NCBI RefSeq assembly: GCF_000828895.1
Contig: NZ_AP014568.1
Location: forward strand, 1,185,858 to 1,249,857
Origin: Serpentinimonas raichei
GTDB lineage: Bacteria; Pseudomonadota; Gammaproteobacteria; Burkholderiales; Burkholderiaceae_C
Reading direction: 5' to 3'
Length of the DNA: 64,000 nt
Positions within the stretch are counted from its first letter, which is position 1. The number at the start of each line of letters is the position of its first letter. Below the pieces are notes generated by a model. The model searched no databases. It was not told where the DNA came from and saw nothing but the letters and a program-made list of their open reading frames with translations. Positions 35,563 through 44,722 of this stretch are shown piece by piece. Made by a program: the position numbers and the translations under genes.

Positions 35563-37430
35563 GCGCCATCACCCCACACTACCGCAGCGTGCAGCAACTG
35601 CTGCAAAACCAGTCGTTCTCCATCGACGAGTACCAGCGCGAGTACAAGTGGGAGAAGGAGAACATCGACGAACTCCTGTTCGACCTGCATGCCAAGTTCT
35701 ACAGCAAATACAAGCCCGGCGACGAGACGCCCGCCGTTAGCGGCTACGGCGAGTATTTCCTCGGCTCCATCATCGTCAGCAAGCGCAACGGCAAGAACTA
35801 CCTGATCGACGGCCAGCAGCGCGTCACCTCGCTGACGCTTCTGCTGATCTGCCTGTACCGCGCCGCCAAGGCCCAAGGCCTGCCGGTGGTTCAGACGCTG
35901 GCGCCGCTGATCTTTAGCGACAACCTGGGCCAGCCCAAATTCAACCTCGACATCCCCGAGCGGCTGCCGGTCATCAAGGCGCTGTTCGAGGGCCAGGCCT
36001 TCAGCCCGGATGGCAAGGACGAATCCATCCAGACGATGTTTGCCCGCTACGGCAACATCGAGACCAACGACCTGATGGCCGAACTCGGTGCTGCACTGCC
36101 GCACTTCATCTACTGGCTGCTGACGAGGGTGGGTCTGATCGAGATCTCCACCGACAACGACAGCTACGCCTACGCCATCTTCGAAACCATGAACGACCGG
36201 GGCAAACCGCTGAGCCCGGTGGACATGCTCAAGGCCTACCTGCTGGCACCTATCGAAGACCCGCAGGCCCGCACCCAAGTGAACCAGACTTGGAAGCAGC
36301 AGGTGCTGGAACTCATATCGTGGGGCGGCAGCCACGAGCCCGAGCGCGACGCCAACTGCATCAAGGCTTGGCTGCGTGCGCAATACGCCGAGAGCACGCG
36401 CGAGCGCAAGGCCGGCGCCGTGGACAAGGACTGGGAGCTGATCGGCTCGGTGTTTCACCGCTGGGTGCGCGAACACAAAGATCGGCTGGGCCTGGGCAAG
36501 GCGCAGGCCAACCTGGCGATGATGGCCGAGAGCTTTCCGTTCTTCGCCAAGGCCTACCGGCGCGTGCTGCACGCCAGCCGGCACTACACGCCGGGCCTGG
36601 AGGCGGTGTACTACAACACCCACAACGACTTCACCTGGCAGAGCACGGTGCTGCTGGCGCCCCTAGTGGAGACCGACGACGACGATACTGTGCAGCGCAA
36701 GATGGCGGTGACTGCCACCTACCTAGACATCTGGCTGATGCGCCGGGCGGTGAACTACATCCGGGTGGGCTATTCCAGCGTGTCGTACGCGATGTGGCTG
36801 CTGTGCCGCGACATCCGGCGCAAACCGCTGGCGGAGTTGGTGCCCATCCTGCAGCAGAAGCTGGCTGAGGACGAGGTGACTTTTACCGGCAGCGCCGCAA
36901 AGGGCCGCACCGGCATCCAGGGGCTGGGGCTGAACCAGTTCAGCCGTCGATACATCTACCACCTGCTGGCGCGCATCACCGAGGCCACCGAGCGGGGCGC
37001 CGGTCGCACCGAGTCGTTTGACAAACTGGTGAACCGCGACGTCAAGAACCCCTTCGACATCGAGCACATCTGGGCGGATGACTTTGCGGCGGTGCAAGCC
37101 CTGTTCGCCAGCGAAGCGGAGTTTGTGGAATGGCGCAATCACGTCGCGTCTCTGCTGCTGTTGCCAGCCGATGTGAACCGAAGCCTGCAGGCCAAGCCTT
37201 TCGACCAGAAGCGGCCGCATTACGCCAAGCAGAACTTCTACGCCGCCAGCCTAGACGCCAGTGCCTACCAGCACCAGCCGCAGTTCCAGCAGTTCGCCGC
37301 GGCAAACCAGCTGCCCTTCAAGGCCTTTGACAGCTTCACCAAGGAGGAGCAGCTGGCCCGGCGTGAGTTGGTGGCGGCGCTGGTCGAACTGGTGTGGTCG
37401 ACAGACAGGCTACAGAAAGCAGCGGCATGA
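35559..37430 (+). CDS. DUF262/DUF1524 (GmrSD/SspE-like) protein in the hsd operon
   Basis: 623-residue protein. The N-terminal DUF262 domain has the family signatures YQREYKWEKENI, YLIDGQQRVTSLTLL (DGQQR at 84-88) and FETMNDRGKPLS near 212. The C-terminal DUF1524 region has DIEHIWAD near 502 and then NHVASLLLLPADVNRSLQAK, where families usually show GNL; here a Ser replaces the Asn, so the HNH centre may be altered. In GmrSD, BrxU and SspE this architecture couples nucleotide hydrolysis to nuclease attack on modified DNA. The ATGA overlap with hsdS, and hsdR 37 bases on, place it inside the type I operon. Its role there is unknown. Confidence 0.9.
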   Translation: MSAITPHYRSVQQLLQNQSFSIDEYQREYKWEKENIDELLFDLHAKFYSKYKPGDETPAVSGYGEYFLGSIIVSKRNGKNYLIDGQQRVTSLTLLLICLYRAAKAQGLPVVQTLAPLIFSDNLGQPKFNLDIPERLPVIKALFEGQAFSPDGKDESIQTMFARYGNIETNDLMAELGAALPHFIYWLLTRVGLIEISTDNDSYAYAIFETMNDRGKPLSPVDMLKAYLLAPIEDPQARTQVNQTWKQQVLELISWGGSHEPERDANCIKAWLRAQYAESTRERKAGAVDKDWELIGSVFHRWVREHKDRLGLGKAQANLAMMAESFPFFAKAYRRVLHASRHYTPGLEAVYYNTHNDFTWQSTVLLAPLVETDDDDTVQRKMAVTATYLDIWLMRRAVNYIRVGYSSVSYAMWLLCRDIRRKPLAELVPILQQKLAEDEVTFTGSAAKGRTGIQGLGLNQFSRRYIYHLLARITEATERGAGRTESFDKLVNRDVKNPFDIEHIWADDFAAVQALFASEAEFVEWRNHVASLLLLPADVNRSLQAKPFDQKRPHYAKQNFYAASLDASAYQHQPQFQQFAAANQLPFKAFDSFTKEEQLARRELVAALVELVWSTDRLQKAAA

Positions 37431-37467
37431 GCCAGCCTGAGCGATTGAGCCATTAGGGGAGCGAAAC

Positions 37468-40400
37468 ATGGTCACCGCCTTGCGTCCAGAACGCATCACC
37501 CAACACCGGGTGATTGCTCAGATCACCCAGCCCCCGCACGAGGGGGGGCTCGGATTCCAGCACCTGGGCGAGTGGAGCAAGCGCGAGGGCAACCGTTGCG
37601 TCGAGGCCGAACTGCTGCGTGCCAACCTGAAGCAACGCGCTTACTCCGACGCGCACATCGCTCAAGCGACACAGCGGTTGATGGCGGCCGCCGACGCGAC
37701 CGGCATCACCCTGTATCAGGCCAATTTGCGCACCTATCAGCTGCTGCGCTATGGCGTGCCGGTGCAGGTGGCCGCCGGCGCCCAGCATGAGACGGTGCAC
37801 TTGATCGACTGGGAAACACCAGCCAACAACCATTTCGCGCTGGCCGAAGAGGTGACGCTGAAAGGTGGTCACGAGCGGCGGCCGGACATCGTGCTGTTCA
37901 TCAACGGCCTAGCCGTGGTGGTGATCGAGCTCAAGCGCAGCTCGGTCGACGTGGCCAACGGCATCCGCCAACTGATCACCAACCAGGAAGCGATTTTTAA
38001 CCAAGCGTTCTTTGGCACCGTGCAGCTGGTGCTGGCGGGCAGCGACTCCCAAGGCCTGCGCTACGGCACAACGGGCACGCCCGAGAAGTTCTTCGTCGAA
38101 TGGAAGCATCCCCTCAAGGCGGGTGAGGGCACCGCTCCGGCGGAGGGCGAGCTGCTCGACGCCCCGCTGTGCCAGATGCTGGAGCCGGCCAGGCTGCTGG
38201 ACCTGATCCGCAACTTTGTGATCTTCGATGCGGGCCAGAAAAAGGTACCCCGGCTGCACCAGTACGAAGGCGTGAAGGCGGCGCAGGAACGCATCAAGAA
38301 ACGCGAGGGCGGCATCATCTGGCACACCCAGGGCAGCGGCAAAAGCATCTTGATGGTGCTGCTGGCCAAGTGGCTGCTGGAGCACGACCCCGAGGCGCGC
38401 ATCCTGGTGGTGACCGACCGCGACGAGCTAGACCAGCAGATTGAAGGCGTGATGAAAAACGCTGGCGTGATCGGTTCCGATGCACCCTCGCCTCGTATCC
38501 AGTCCCGCCGGGAACTGGTGGAGAAGCTGGGGATGGCTGCACCGCGCCTGATGTGCGCGCTGATCCACAAGATCGACGTCTCCGACCTGAAGGGTGAACC
38601 GCCCAAGGTGGCAGGCCGCTTCTTCGTCTTCGTCGACGAGTGCCACCGCACCCAGGGTGGCGACATGAACAAGCAGATGAAGCGTTGGCTGGCCAGCGCC
38701 ATCTTCATCGGCTTTACCGGCACCCCGCTGCTGCGGCGTGACAAGCAGACCACGGCCGAGGTCTTTGGCACTTTCATCCACACCTACAAGTTCGACCAGG
38801 CGGTGGCCGACAAGGTGGTGCTGGACCTGAAGTACGAGGCGCGCGATGTGCCGCAGCGGCTCACCTCGCGTCAGGCCATCGACGACTGGTTTGAGAAGAA
38901 GACGCAGGGGCTCAACAACTTCCAGAAGTCCGTGCTGCGCAAGCGCTGGGCCACGATGGAAGAGCTGATGAGCGCCGGCGAGCGCAAGCAGCGCATCATC
39001 GCCGACATCATTCACGACTTCGGCGTCAAGCCGCGGCTCAACAACGACCGCGGCACAGCGCTGCTGGTGGTGGCCTCCATCTACGACGCCTGCCATTACT
39101 TCCGACTGTTCCAGAACACGGGCTTTGGCGAGTGCGTCGGGATCATCACGTCGTATGAGCCGAACCACAACGCGATTTCGCAGGAGCCCAAAGACAGCGA
39201 CGAACGCTACAAATTCGACACCTACACCAAGTTCGTTCTCGTCAAGAATCAGACGACCACGCAGTACGAGACCGAGATGAAGCGCCGCTTCATCGAGGAG
39301 CCGGCGAATCTGAAACTGTTGATCGTGGTCAGCAAACTGCTGACCGGCTTCGATGCGCCCAGTTGCACCTTCATCTATCTGGATAACGAGCTGCGCGACC
39401 ACAACCTGTTCCAGGCCATCTGCCGCACCAACCGGCTGGATGGCGAGGACAAGGACTACGGCCACGTCGTCGACTACAAGGAGCTGTTCAGCCATGTGCA
39501 AAACGCGATCGCGGTCTACACCTCCGACGAGCTGGACACCGAGACCTGCGGGGATGACGCCAACGTCACCGTCAAGGACTGGCTGCAGGAGGGCCGGGCG
39601 CGGCTGGATGCGGCGCGCGAGGCATTGATTTACCTGTGCGCGCCGGTGCGGCAGCCACAGGGCATTGAACAGCACATCCACTACTTTTGTGGAGATGCCG
39701 CCAACCCGACGGCGCTGAACGACACGGAACCGCTGCGGATTGCCTTTTACAAGGCTGTGGCCGCTTATGTGCGGGCCTACTCTGACGTTGCCACGAACCT
39801 GCAGGAAGCCGGCTACAGCACCAGCCAGATCTCGGCCTTCGAACAGGAGACTGCGTTCTACGCCGAGGTGCGGGCCGCCATCAAGAACCACTCGGGAGAA
39901 GAGCTGGATGTCAAGCCGTTTGAGGCGGACATGCGCCACCTCATCAACACCTACATCCAGGCCGATCCGGCGAGTCTGCTGGGGGACTTGAGTGCGCTGT
40001 CGCTGACCGAGCTGATCATCGAAACCGGTATCCACGATGCCATCGCCAAGAAGCTCAACGAAAAGGGCAAACTGTCGCGCGATGCCATCGCCGAGGGGAT
40101 CATCAACAACGTGCGCAAGACCATCGTGCGCGACCAGTTGACCGACCCGAGGTTCTACAAGGAGATGTCGAAGCTGCTGGAAGACCTGATCCGCCAGAAA
40201 AGGGATGACACCGAGTCCTACGAGCAGTTCCTGAAAAATGCCGAAGCCTTGGTCAAGCAGCTGGCGCAGGGCAAGGGCGAGCACGAGGTGCCGGCGGCAC
40301 TGCACGGCAACAGGGAGGCGACCGTCCTCTACAACAACCTGCCGGCGATCCTTGCGGCCATCGTGCCAAGCCACACGGCGGCCGAGCCTGTCCAGGGGTT

Positions 40401-40587
40401 TGGTGACGAATGCCTCGGGCTGGCTTTGAAGCTGGACCAAGCCCTGCGCGAGAAGGCTCCCGCAGGCTGGAAAGGCGACTCGGCCCGAGAGGCCATCGTG
40501 CTTAACGCGATCAACCCGATCATGAAGAAGGACAGAGGCGCCACGCTGGCCATCTTTGAGATCATCAAGAATCAACCGGGCTACTGA
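37468..40587 (+). CDS. hsdR: Type I restriction endonuclease subunit HsdR
   Basis: 1039-residue translocase-nuclease. The N-terminal PD-(D/E)xK nuclease is visible in RRPDIVLFINGL and VVIELKRSS (residues about 138-157), followed by the Q-like GIRQLITNQE. The helicase has Walker A TQGSGKS (about 287), DECH (about 390), GFTGTP and motif VI ICRTNRL. The C-terminal domain, about 300 residues, contacts HsdM. All key residues look intact. The stop TGATG overlaps the start of the downstream metallopeptidase gene. Confidence 0.96.
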   Translation: MVTALRPERITQHRVIAQITQPPHEGGLGFQHLGEWSKREGNRCVEAELLRANLKQRAYSDAHIAQATQRLMAAADATGITLYQANLRTYQLLRYGVPVQVAAGAQHETVHLIDWETPANNHFALAEEVTLKGGHERRPDIVLFINGLAVVVIELKRSSVDVANGIRQLITNQEAIFNQAFFGTVQLVLAGSDSQGLRYGTTGTPEKFFVEWKHPLKAGEGTAPAEGELLDAPLCQMLEPARLLDLIRNFVIFDAGQKKVPRLHQYEGVKAAQERIKKREGGIIWHTQGSGKSILMVLLAKWLLEHDPEARILVVTDRDELDQQIEGVMKNAGVIGSDAPSPRIQSRRELVEKLGMAAPRLMCALIHKIDVSDLKGEPPKVAGRFFVFVDECHRTQGGDMNKQMKRWLASAIFIGFTGTPLLRRDKQTTAEVFGTFIHTYKFDQAVADKVVLDLKYEARDVPQRLTSRQAIDDWFEKKTQGLNNFQKSVLRKRWATMEELMSAGERKQRIIADIIHDFGVKPRLNNDRGTALLVVASIYDACHYFRLFQNTGFGECVGIITSYEPNHNAISQEPKDSDERYKFDTYTKFVLVKNQTTTQYETEMKRRFIEEPANLKLLIVVSKLLTGFDAPSCTFIYLDNELRDHNLFQAICRTNRLDGEDKDYGHVVDYKELFSHVQNAIAVYTSDELDTETCGDDANVTVKDWLQEGRARLDAAREALIYLCAPVRQPQGIEQHIHYFCGDAANPTALNDTEPLRIAFYKAVAAYVRAYSDVATNLQEAGYSTSQISAFEQETAFYAEVRAAIKNHSGEELDVKPFEADMRHLINTYIQADPASLLGDLSALSLTELIIETGIHDAIAKKLNEKGKLSRDAIAEGIINNVRKTIVRDQLTDPRFYKEMSKLLEDLIRQKRDDTESYEQFLKNAEALVKQLAQGKGEHEVPAALHGNREATVLYNNLPAILAAIVPSHTAAEPVQGFGDECLGLALKLDQALREKAPAGWKGDSAREAIVLNAINPIMKKDRGATLAIFEIIKNQPGY

Positions 40588-41282
40588 TGTCTGAAGTCAT
40601 TGAGTTGGGTGAGATTGAGATCCGCGTCACCCGCAAGAATGTCAAACATGTGCACCTGACGGTGCACCCACCCGAGGGACGCGTGACGCTGGTCGCCCCT
40701 ACCAGGACGCGGCCCGAGGTCGCGCGCGCATACGCCATCTCAAAACTGGCATGGATCCGGCAGCAGCAACGGGCGCTCCAGAGCCAAGCCAGAGAAGCGC
40801 CACGTCGGTACCTCACCCGTGAAAGCCACCAACTGTGGGGACGGCGTCATCTGTTGGTGGTCGTGGAGCATGACGCAAAACCCAAGGTCGCACTCGACCA
40901 TCGGCGCATCACGCTGCATGTGAGGCCGGGCAGCGACACCGCCAAGCGGGCCGAGGTGATGCATGAGTGGCACAAGCAGCTTTTGCACGCCGAACTGCCG
41001 AACATCATCGCCCGATGGGAGAGCAAGCTCGGCGTCAAGGTGTCAGGGTACTTCCTGCAGCGCATGAAGACCAAGTGGGGCAGTTGCAACCATCGCGCCG
41101 GAAACATCCGCCTCAACACTGAACTCGTGAAAAAGCCCAAGGACATGCTGGAATATGTGGTCGTGCACGAGATGCTGCACCTGCTTGAGCCCACGCACAA
41201 CGAGCGATTCACGAATCTCCTGACCAGGCATTGGCCGCAGTGGGCTGAGCTGCGCGCCGAGCTCAATGCGCTGCCTCTTTGA
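40587..41282 (+). CDS. YgjP-like (DUF45) zinc metallopeptidase
   Basis: 231-residue protein of the YgjP/SprT-related metallopeptidase family, with the zinc motif VVHEMLHLLEPTHNERF (HExxH plus third His) and the preceding KTKWGSCNHRAGNIRLN block. It overlaps hsdR by one base (TGATG), so it is translated with the restriction genes. DUF45 genes often accompany type I systems; a role in turning over HsdR or other proteins is a guess. It is the last gene before tRNA-Arg. Confidence 0.93.
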   Translation: MSEVIELGEIEIRVTRKNVKHVHLTVHPPEGRVTLVAPTRTRPEVARAYAISKLAWIRQQQRALQSQAREAPRRYLTRESHQLWGRRHLLVVVEHDAKPKVALDHRRITLHVRPGSDTAKRAEVMHEWHKQLLHAELPNIIARWESKLGVKVSGYFLQRMKTKWGSCNHRAGNIRLNTELVKKPKDMLEYVVVHEMLHLLEPTHNERFTNLLTRHWPQWAELRAELNALPL

Positions 41283-41304
41283 ATCCGAAAAGCCCACCAG
41301 CAAA

Positions 41305-41339
41305 GAAAAATGGGCCAAACACCGAAGCGTTTGGCCCAT
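41305..41339 (-). terminator. Rho-independent terminator for tRNA-Arg
   Basis: Perfect 11-bp stem ATGGGCCAAAC / GTTTGGCCCAT (41310-41320 with 41329-41339) and an 8-base loop. The T-run lies on the minus-strand side (41306-41310), so it terminates the tRNA transcript, 20 bases after the tRNA 3' end. It is poor on the plus strand, where the stem is not followed by T residues. Confidence 0.85.
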
Positions 41340-41359
41340 CGATCTACAACCTAAATTGT

Positions 41360-41436
41360 TGGTGCGGCTGGCAGGATTCGAACCCACGACCCCTTGGTTC
41401 GTAGCCAAGTACTCTATCCAACTGAGCTACAGCCGC
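41360..41436 (-). tRNA. tRNA-Arg (anticodon ACG)
   Basis: Complete cloverleaf with encoded CCA: acceptor GCGGCTG / CAGCCGC, anticodon stem CTTGG/CCAAG with loop CTACGAA (anticodon ACG), T-loop TTCGAAT, discriminator A. The defence block ends 77 bases from its 3' end. No duplicated 3' tRNA fragment was found on the far side of the block, so its use as an integration site is not shown. Confidence 0.97.
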
Positions 41437-41646
41437 ATACCGAAGCCATGATTCTATGCCAATTTAGGGCCGGTTTTGTGACTTGGGCGAAAAAATCCCG
41501 CATCATCGGCCGCCCCATACCCACCCGCAGGGCCTGCCTGGAACAAGAGTCTGGACCCCGAGGGTTGGGCTTGCACTAAAATGCCAAGTCACTGGTTAAA
41601 GCACAACTAGCATTTTAATTCGGAATCAGGCCTTCGGCTGCGAAAC

Positions 41647-42546
41647 GTGTTCAAACAACTCACCCTCTACACCCTCGACCCCCAGCAACTGCCCACCCTT
41701 GAAGCGATGGAGCAAGCACTGGCTGCAACGCCCTTTGTTCCTTGCCTGCCCAGCCAAGAGCATTCGATCGGTTGGGTGCCGCCGCGCGGCAAGGCCAATG
41801 GGGCGCTGGTGGAATCGGTCAACGGCCAGCGCCTGCTGCGGCTGCAAAGCGAGAGCAAGCGCGTGCCCGGCTCGGTGGTGCAGCGCCACCTCGACGAGCG
41901 GCTGGTGCAGATCGAGGCCGGCGAAGGGCGCCAGCCGGGGCGGCGCGAGCAGCGCCAACTGCGCGACGAGATCGTGCAGCAGTTGCTGCCCATGGCTTTT
42001 GCGCAAAGCCGCAGCGTCTGCTTGTGGATCGACCCGGTTCATGGCCGCTTGGCGCTCGACAGCAGCAGCAGCGCGCGCTGCGACGAGGCCATCAGCACGC
42101 TGCTCAAGTCCTTCACGTTCTTGCAGCCGCGGCCTTGGAACACCCAAATGGCCCCGCAGGCGGCCATGACGGCGTGGCTCAGCGGCAGCGCCGACGACTG
42201 GCCGCCCCACTTCGCTCCGGGGCAAGAAGTGGAGCTCAAGGCCAACGACGAACAAAAATCGGTGGTCAAGTTCACCCGCCATCCGCTCGACGACGAGCAG
42301 ATGCGGCTGCACATCGGCCAAGGCAAGCTGCCCACCAAGCTGGCGCTGGACTGGGAGGGACGGGTGCGCTTCGTGCTGGCCGAGAGCGGCAGCCTGAGCA
42401 AGATCGAATTCCTGGATGGGGTGTTTGCCGAACACGGGCATGCCGAAGACGAGGGCGGCTTCGATGCCGACGCCACCATCGCCACCGCCGAACTGAGCGC
42501 CCTGATCAACGACCTCAGCACCGCCCTAGGCGGGCTGCAGGTTTAA
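41647..42546 (+). CDS. rdgC: Recombination-associated protein RdgC
   Basis: 299-residue ring-forming DNA-binding protein that modulates RecA. Family features are the N-terminal FKQLTLY, the GWVPPRG motif and LPTKLALDWEGRVRFVL with the C-terminal EFLDGVF. The start is GTG 41647. The 210-base gap from tRNA-Arg carries no gene. It converges with coaBC. Length and motifs are normal. Confidence 0.96.
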   Translation: MFKQLTLYTLDPQQLPTLEAMEQALAATPFVPCLPSQEHSIGWVPPRGKANGALVESVNGQRLLRLQSESKRVPGSVVQRHLDERLVQIEAGEGRQPGRREQRQLRDEIVQQLLPMAFAQSRSVCLWIDPVHGRLALDSSSSARCDEAISTLLKSFTFLQPRPWNTQMAPQAAMTAWLSGSADDWPPHFAPGQEVELKANDEQKSVVKFTRHPLDDEQMRLHIGQGKLPTKLALDWEGRVRFVLAESGSLSKIEFLDGVFAEHGHAEDEGGFDADATIATAELSALINDLSTALGGLQV

Positions 42547-42605
42547 ACCCAGATTTGCCATAAGGTCGGCTCTTGCCCGGACCCAATCGGAGCGGGGCAC
42601 CCAAG

Positions 42606-43826
42606 CTAGGCAGGCCCTAGGCGCTGCGCGATCTCGGCCACCAGCGCGCGCGCCAGGTGCAGCTTGGGGCCGGCGGGCAGCGCCTTGCAACCTTGCGCGT
42701 CGAGCAGCAGCAGGGCGTTGTCGTCGCGGCCGAAGGTGGCCGGGCCGATGTTGCCCACCAGCAGCGGCACGCCCTTGCGCCGCCGCTTGGCTTCGGCCTG
42801 GGCCTGCAGGTCGTGGCTTTCGGCGGCAAAGCCGACGCAAAAAAGCTGCCCGGCGCGGGCACGGGCGCTGGCGGCGGCCTCGGCCAGAATGTCGGGGTTT
42901 TCCACGAACTGCAAACTCGGCGGTTGGCCGCTGCCGTCTTTCTTGATTTTTTGCTCGGCGCTGTGCGCGGGCCGCCAGTCGGCCACGGCGGCGGCGGCGA
43001 CGAACACGCTGGCCCAGTCCAGCTCGGCCTGCACCGCCGCCTGCATCTGCAGCGCCGATTGCACATCGGTGCGGCGCACCCCCAGCGGCGTGGGCAGGTG
43101 CACCGGCCCGGCCACCAGCCGCACCTCGGCCCCGGCCTCGCGGGCGGCGCGGGCGATGGCAAAACCCATCTTGCCCGAGGAGTGGTTGCTGATGCCGCGC
43201 ACCGGGTCGATGGCCTCGAAGGTCGGGCCGGCCGTAACCAGCACCCGCTGCCCGGCCAGGCACTGGGGCTGGAACTGCGCCTGCAGCAGCTCCAGCAGTT
43301 GCTCGGGCTCCAGCATGCGGCCGTCGCCGCTCTCGCCGCAAGCCTGCTCGCCCTGCCCCACCGGCCACACGGTGGCGCCGTCGGCGCGCAGTTGCGCCAC
43401 ATTGCGCTGGGTGGCCGGGTGCGCCCACATCTCGCGGTTCATGGCCGGGGCCAGCAGCAAGGGCACGCGCTCCTGCGGCCGCGCCAGGCACAGCAGCGTG
43501 AGCAGGTCGTCGGCGCGCCCCTGCGCCAGCTTGGCCAGCAAGTCGGCGCTGGCGGGGGCGATCAAAATCGCGTCGGCGGCGCGCCCGAGGTTGATGTGCG
43601 GCATCTGGTTGGGCTCGCGCGCGTCCCACTGGCTGCTGTAGACCGGGCGGTTGCTGAGCGCTTGCAGCGTGGTCGGGGTGATGAACTGGCAGGCGGCTTC
43701 GCTCATCACCACCTGCACCGTGGCCCCATCCTTGATCAGCAAGCGGCACAATTCGGCCGCCTTGTAACAGGCGATGCCACCCGAAAGCCCTAGGACGATG
43801 TGTTTGCCAGCCAGGTCGTTCATCAT
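42606..43826 (-). CDS. coaBC: Bifunctional phosphopantothenoylcysteine decarboxylase/synthetase
   Basis: 406-residue CoaBC (Dfp) for steps two and three of CoA synthesis. The CoaC flavin half begins [16 protein letters not shown], with [14 protein letters not shown] and the PAMN motif in [12 protein letters not shown]. The CoaB half has [25 protein letters not shown]. The start MMNDLAGKH is at 43826 (ATG ATG; 43823 also possible). The frame is open 456 bases further upstream, but that region overlaps the toxin gene on the other strand and has no similarity. Confidence 0.97.
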   Translation of the reverse strand: MMNDLAGKHIVLGLSGGIACYKAAELCRLLIKDGATVQVVMSEAACQFITPTTLQALSNRPVYSSQWDAREPNQMPHINLGRAADAILIAPASADLLAKLAQGRADDLLTLLCLARPQERVPLLLAPAMNREMWAHPATQRNVAQLRADGATVWPVGQGEQACGESGDGRMLEPEQLLELLQAQFQPQCLAGQRVLVTAGPTFEAIDPVRGISNHSSGKMGFAIARAAREAGAEVRLVAGPVHLPTPLGVRRTDVQSALQMQAAVQAELDWASVFVAAAAVADWRPAHSAEQKIKKDGSGQPPSLQFVENPDILAEAAASARARAGQLFCVGFAAESHDLQAQAEAKRRRKGVPLLVGNIGPATFGRDDNALLLLDAQGCKALPAGPKLHLARALVAEIAQRLGPA

Positions 43827-43949
43827 GGGCGCGACTGTACACCAGCGGGGGTGGTGGGCCAACAGGTGGGGCCGACTATGCAGGCAAGAATGCGTAGGCG
43901 GAAAAGCCCAAATCTGGTTGGTGACAGTGGGCATTTGGGTCTGCTCAGT

Positions 43950-43979
43950 TTTACAATGTGCATCACCAAGTGTTATAGT
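43950..43979 (+). promoter_or_regulatory. Promoter of the first toxin-antitoxin operon
   Basis: -35 TTTACA (43950-43955) and -10 TATAGT (43974-43979), spacing 18. The -10 ends seven bases before the toxin ATG, so transcription would start at or next to the start codon, giving a leaderless mRNA. No Shine-Dalgarno sequence precedes the ATG. Confidence 0.62.
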
Positions 43980-43985
43980 TTGCCC

Positions 43986-44369
43986 ATGAATCGAGTCTTC
44001 AAAACCCGCCACTTCAGTCGCTGGATGCGCAAGACCGTTTTGAGCGATGCGGCCCTGTGTGGCGCAGTGCGCGAGATGTCGCACGGGCTGATCGATGCCG
44101 ACTTGGGCGGCGGCGTGGTCAAGAAGCGGGTGGGCTTGGCAGGTCGGGGTAAGCGCGGCGGCGCCAGAACCTTGGTGGCCACCAACAAGGGGGACTTGTG
44201 GTTTTTCGTGTTCGGCTTCGAAAAGAACGAACGGGCCAACATCAGCGCCGAAGAAAAAGAAGCGTTGCAAGCCATTGCCCAAGATTTGCTGTCCCGTACC
44301 GACAAGGCGCTCGACGCAGGGGTAGAAGACGGCTCACTACTGGAAATTTGCCATGACGACAAAAATTAA
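43986..44369 (+). CDS. RelE/HigB-like toxin (PF06296 type)
   Basis: 127-residue toxin with the hallmark LIDADLGGGVVKKRV, GARTLVATNKGDLWFFVFGF and NISAEEKEALQ blocks of the PF06296 RelE family. Such toxins cleave mRNA on the ribosome. ATG 43986 follows a strong promoter with no room for a leader. The 3' end overlaps the HTH antitoxin gene by 17 bases, with the toxin first, as in higBA. It looks intact. Confidence 0.9.
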   Translation: MNRVFKTRHFSRWMRKTVLSDAALCGAVREMSHGLIDADLGGGVVKKRVGLAGRGKRGGARTLVATNKGDLWFFVFGFEKNERANISAEEKEALQAIAQDLLSRTDKALDAGVEDGSLLEICHDDKN

Positions 44370-44676
44370 GGCCAAAAGCCGGATCCTGGAGGCGGTGCAC
44401 GAAACGGCAGCGGATCTGCATCGCCTGGGCTTCATCGACCAGCGCAAGATGCGCAAGTACGACGCACTGTGCCTGGACCCGATTCCCGACTACGACAGCG
44501 AGATGATTCGCTCCCTGCGTGAGCGCTACCAGATCAGCCAGACCGTGCTGGCCTCACTGCTCAACACCAGCCCATCCGCTGTGCGTCAGTGGGAACTGGG
44601 TGACAAGCACCCCAGCGGCCCTTCGCAGAAACTGCTCAACCTGCTAGAGCGCAAAGGTCTCGACGCATTGATCTGA
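44353..44676 (+). CDS. HTH antitoxin (XRE/HigA-like)
   Basis: 107-residue antitoxin. The C-terminal half is a helix-turn-helix (RERYQISQTVLASLLNTS, AVRQWELGDKHPSG). It would bind the toxin and repress the operon. It overlaps the toxin gene by 17 bases. It converges with the amidase gene; the 46-base gap has no clear terminator. Confidence 0.9.
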   Translation: MTTKIKAKSRILEAVHETAADLHRLGFIDQRKMRKYDALCLDPIPDYDSEMIRSLRERYQISQTVLASLLNTSPSAVRQWELGDKHPSGPSQKLLNLLERKGLDALI

Positions 44677-44722
44677 ATGCAGCAGCGCGCGCACCCCGTC
44701 TGCTCGGGTGCAGCACAGACCC

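Noticed and set aside
38428..40575. 715-codon minus-strand open frame opposite hsdR
   Set aside because: Shadow of hsdR, which has complete helicase and nuclease motifs.
43827..44282. Upstream extension of coaBC by 152 codons
   Set aside because: No similarity to CoaBC; runs antisense through the intact toxin gene, and MMNDLAGKH is the standard N-terminus.
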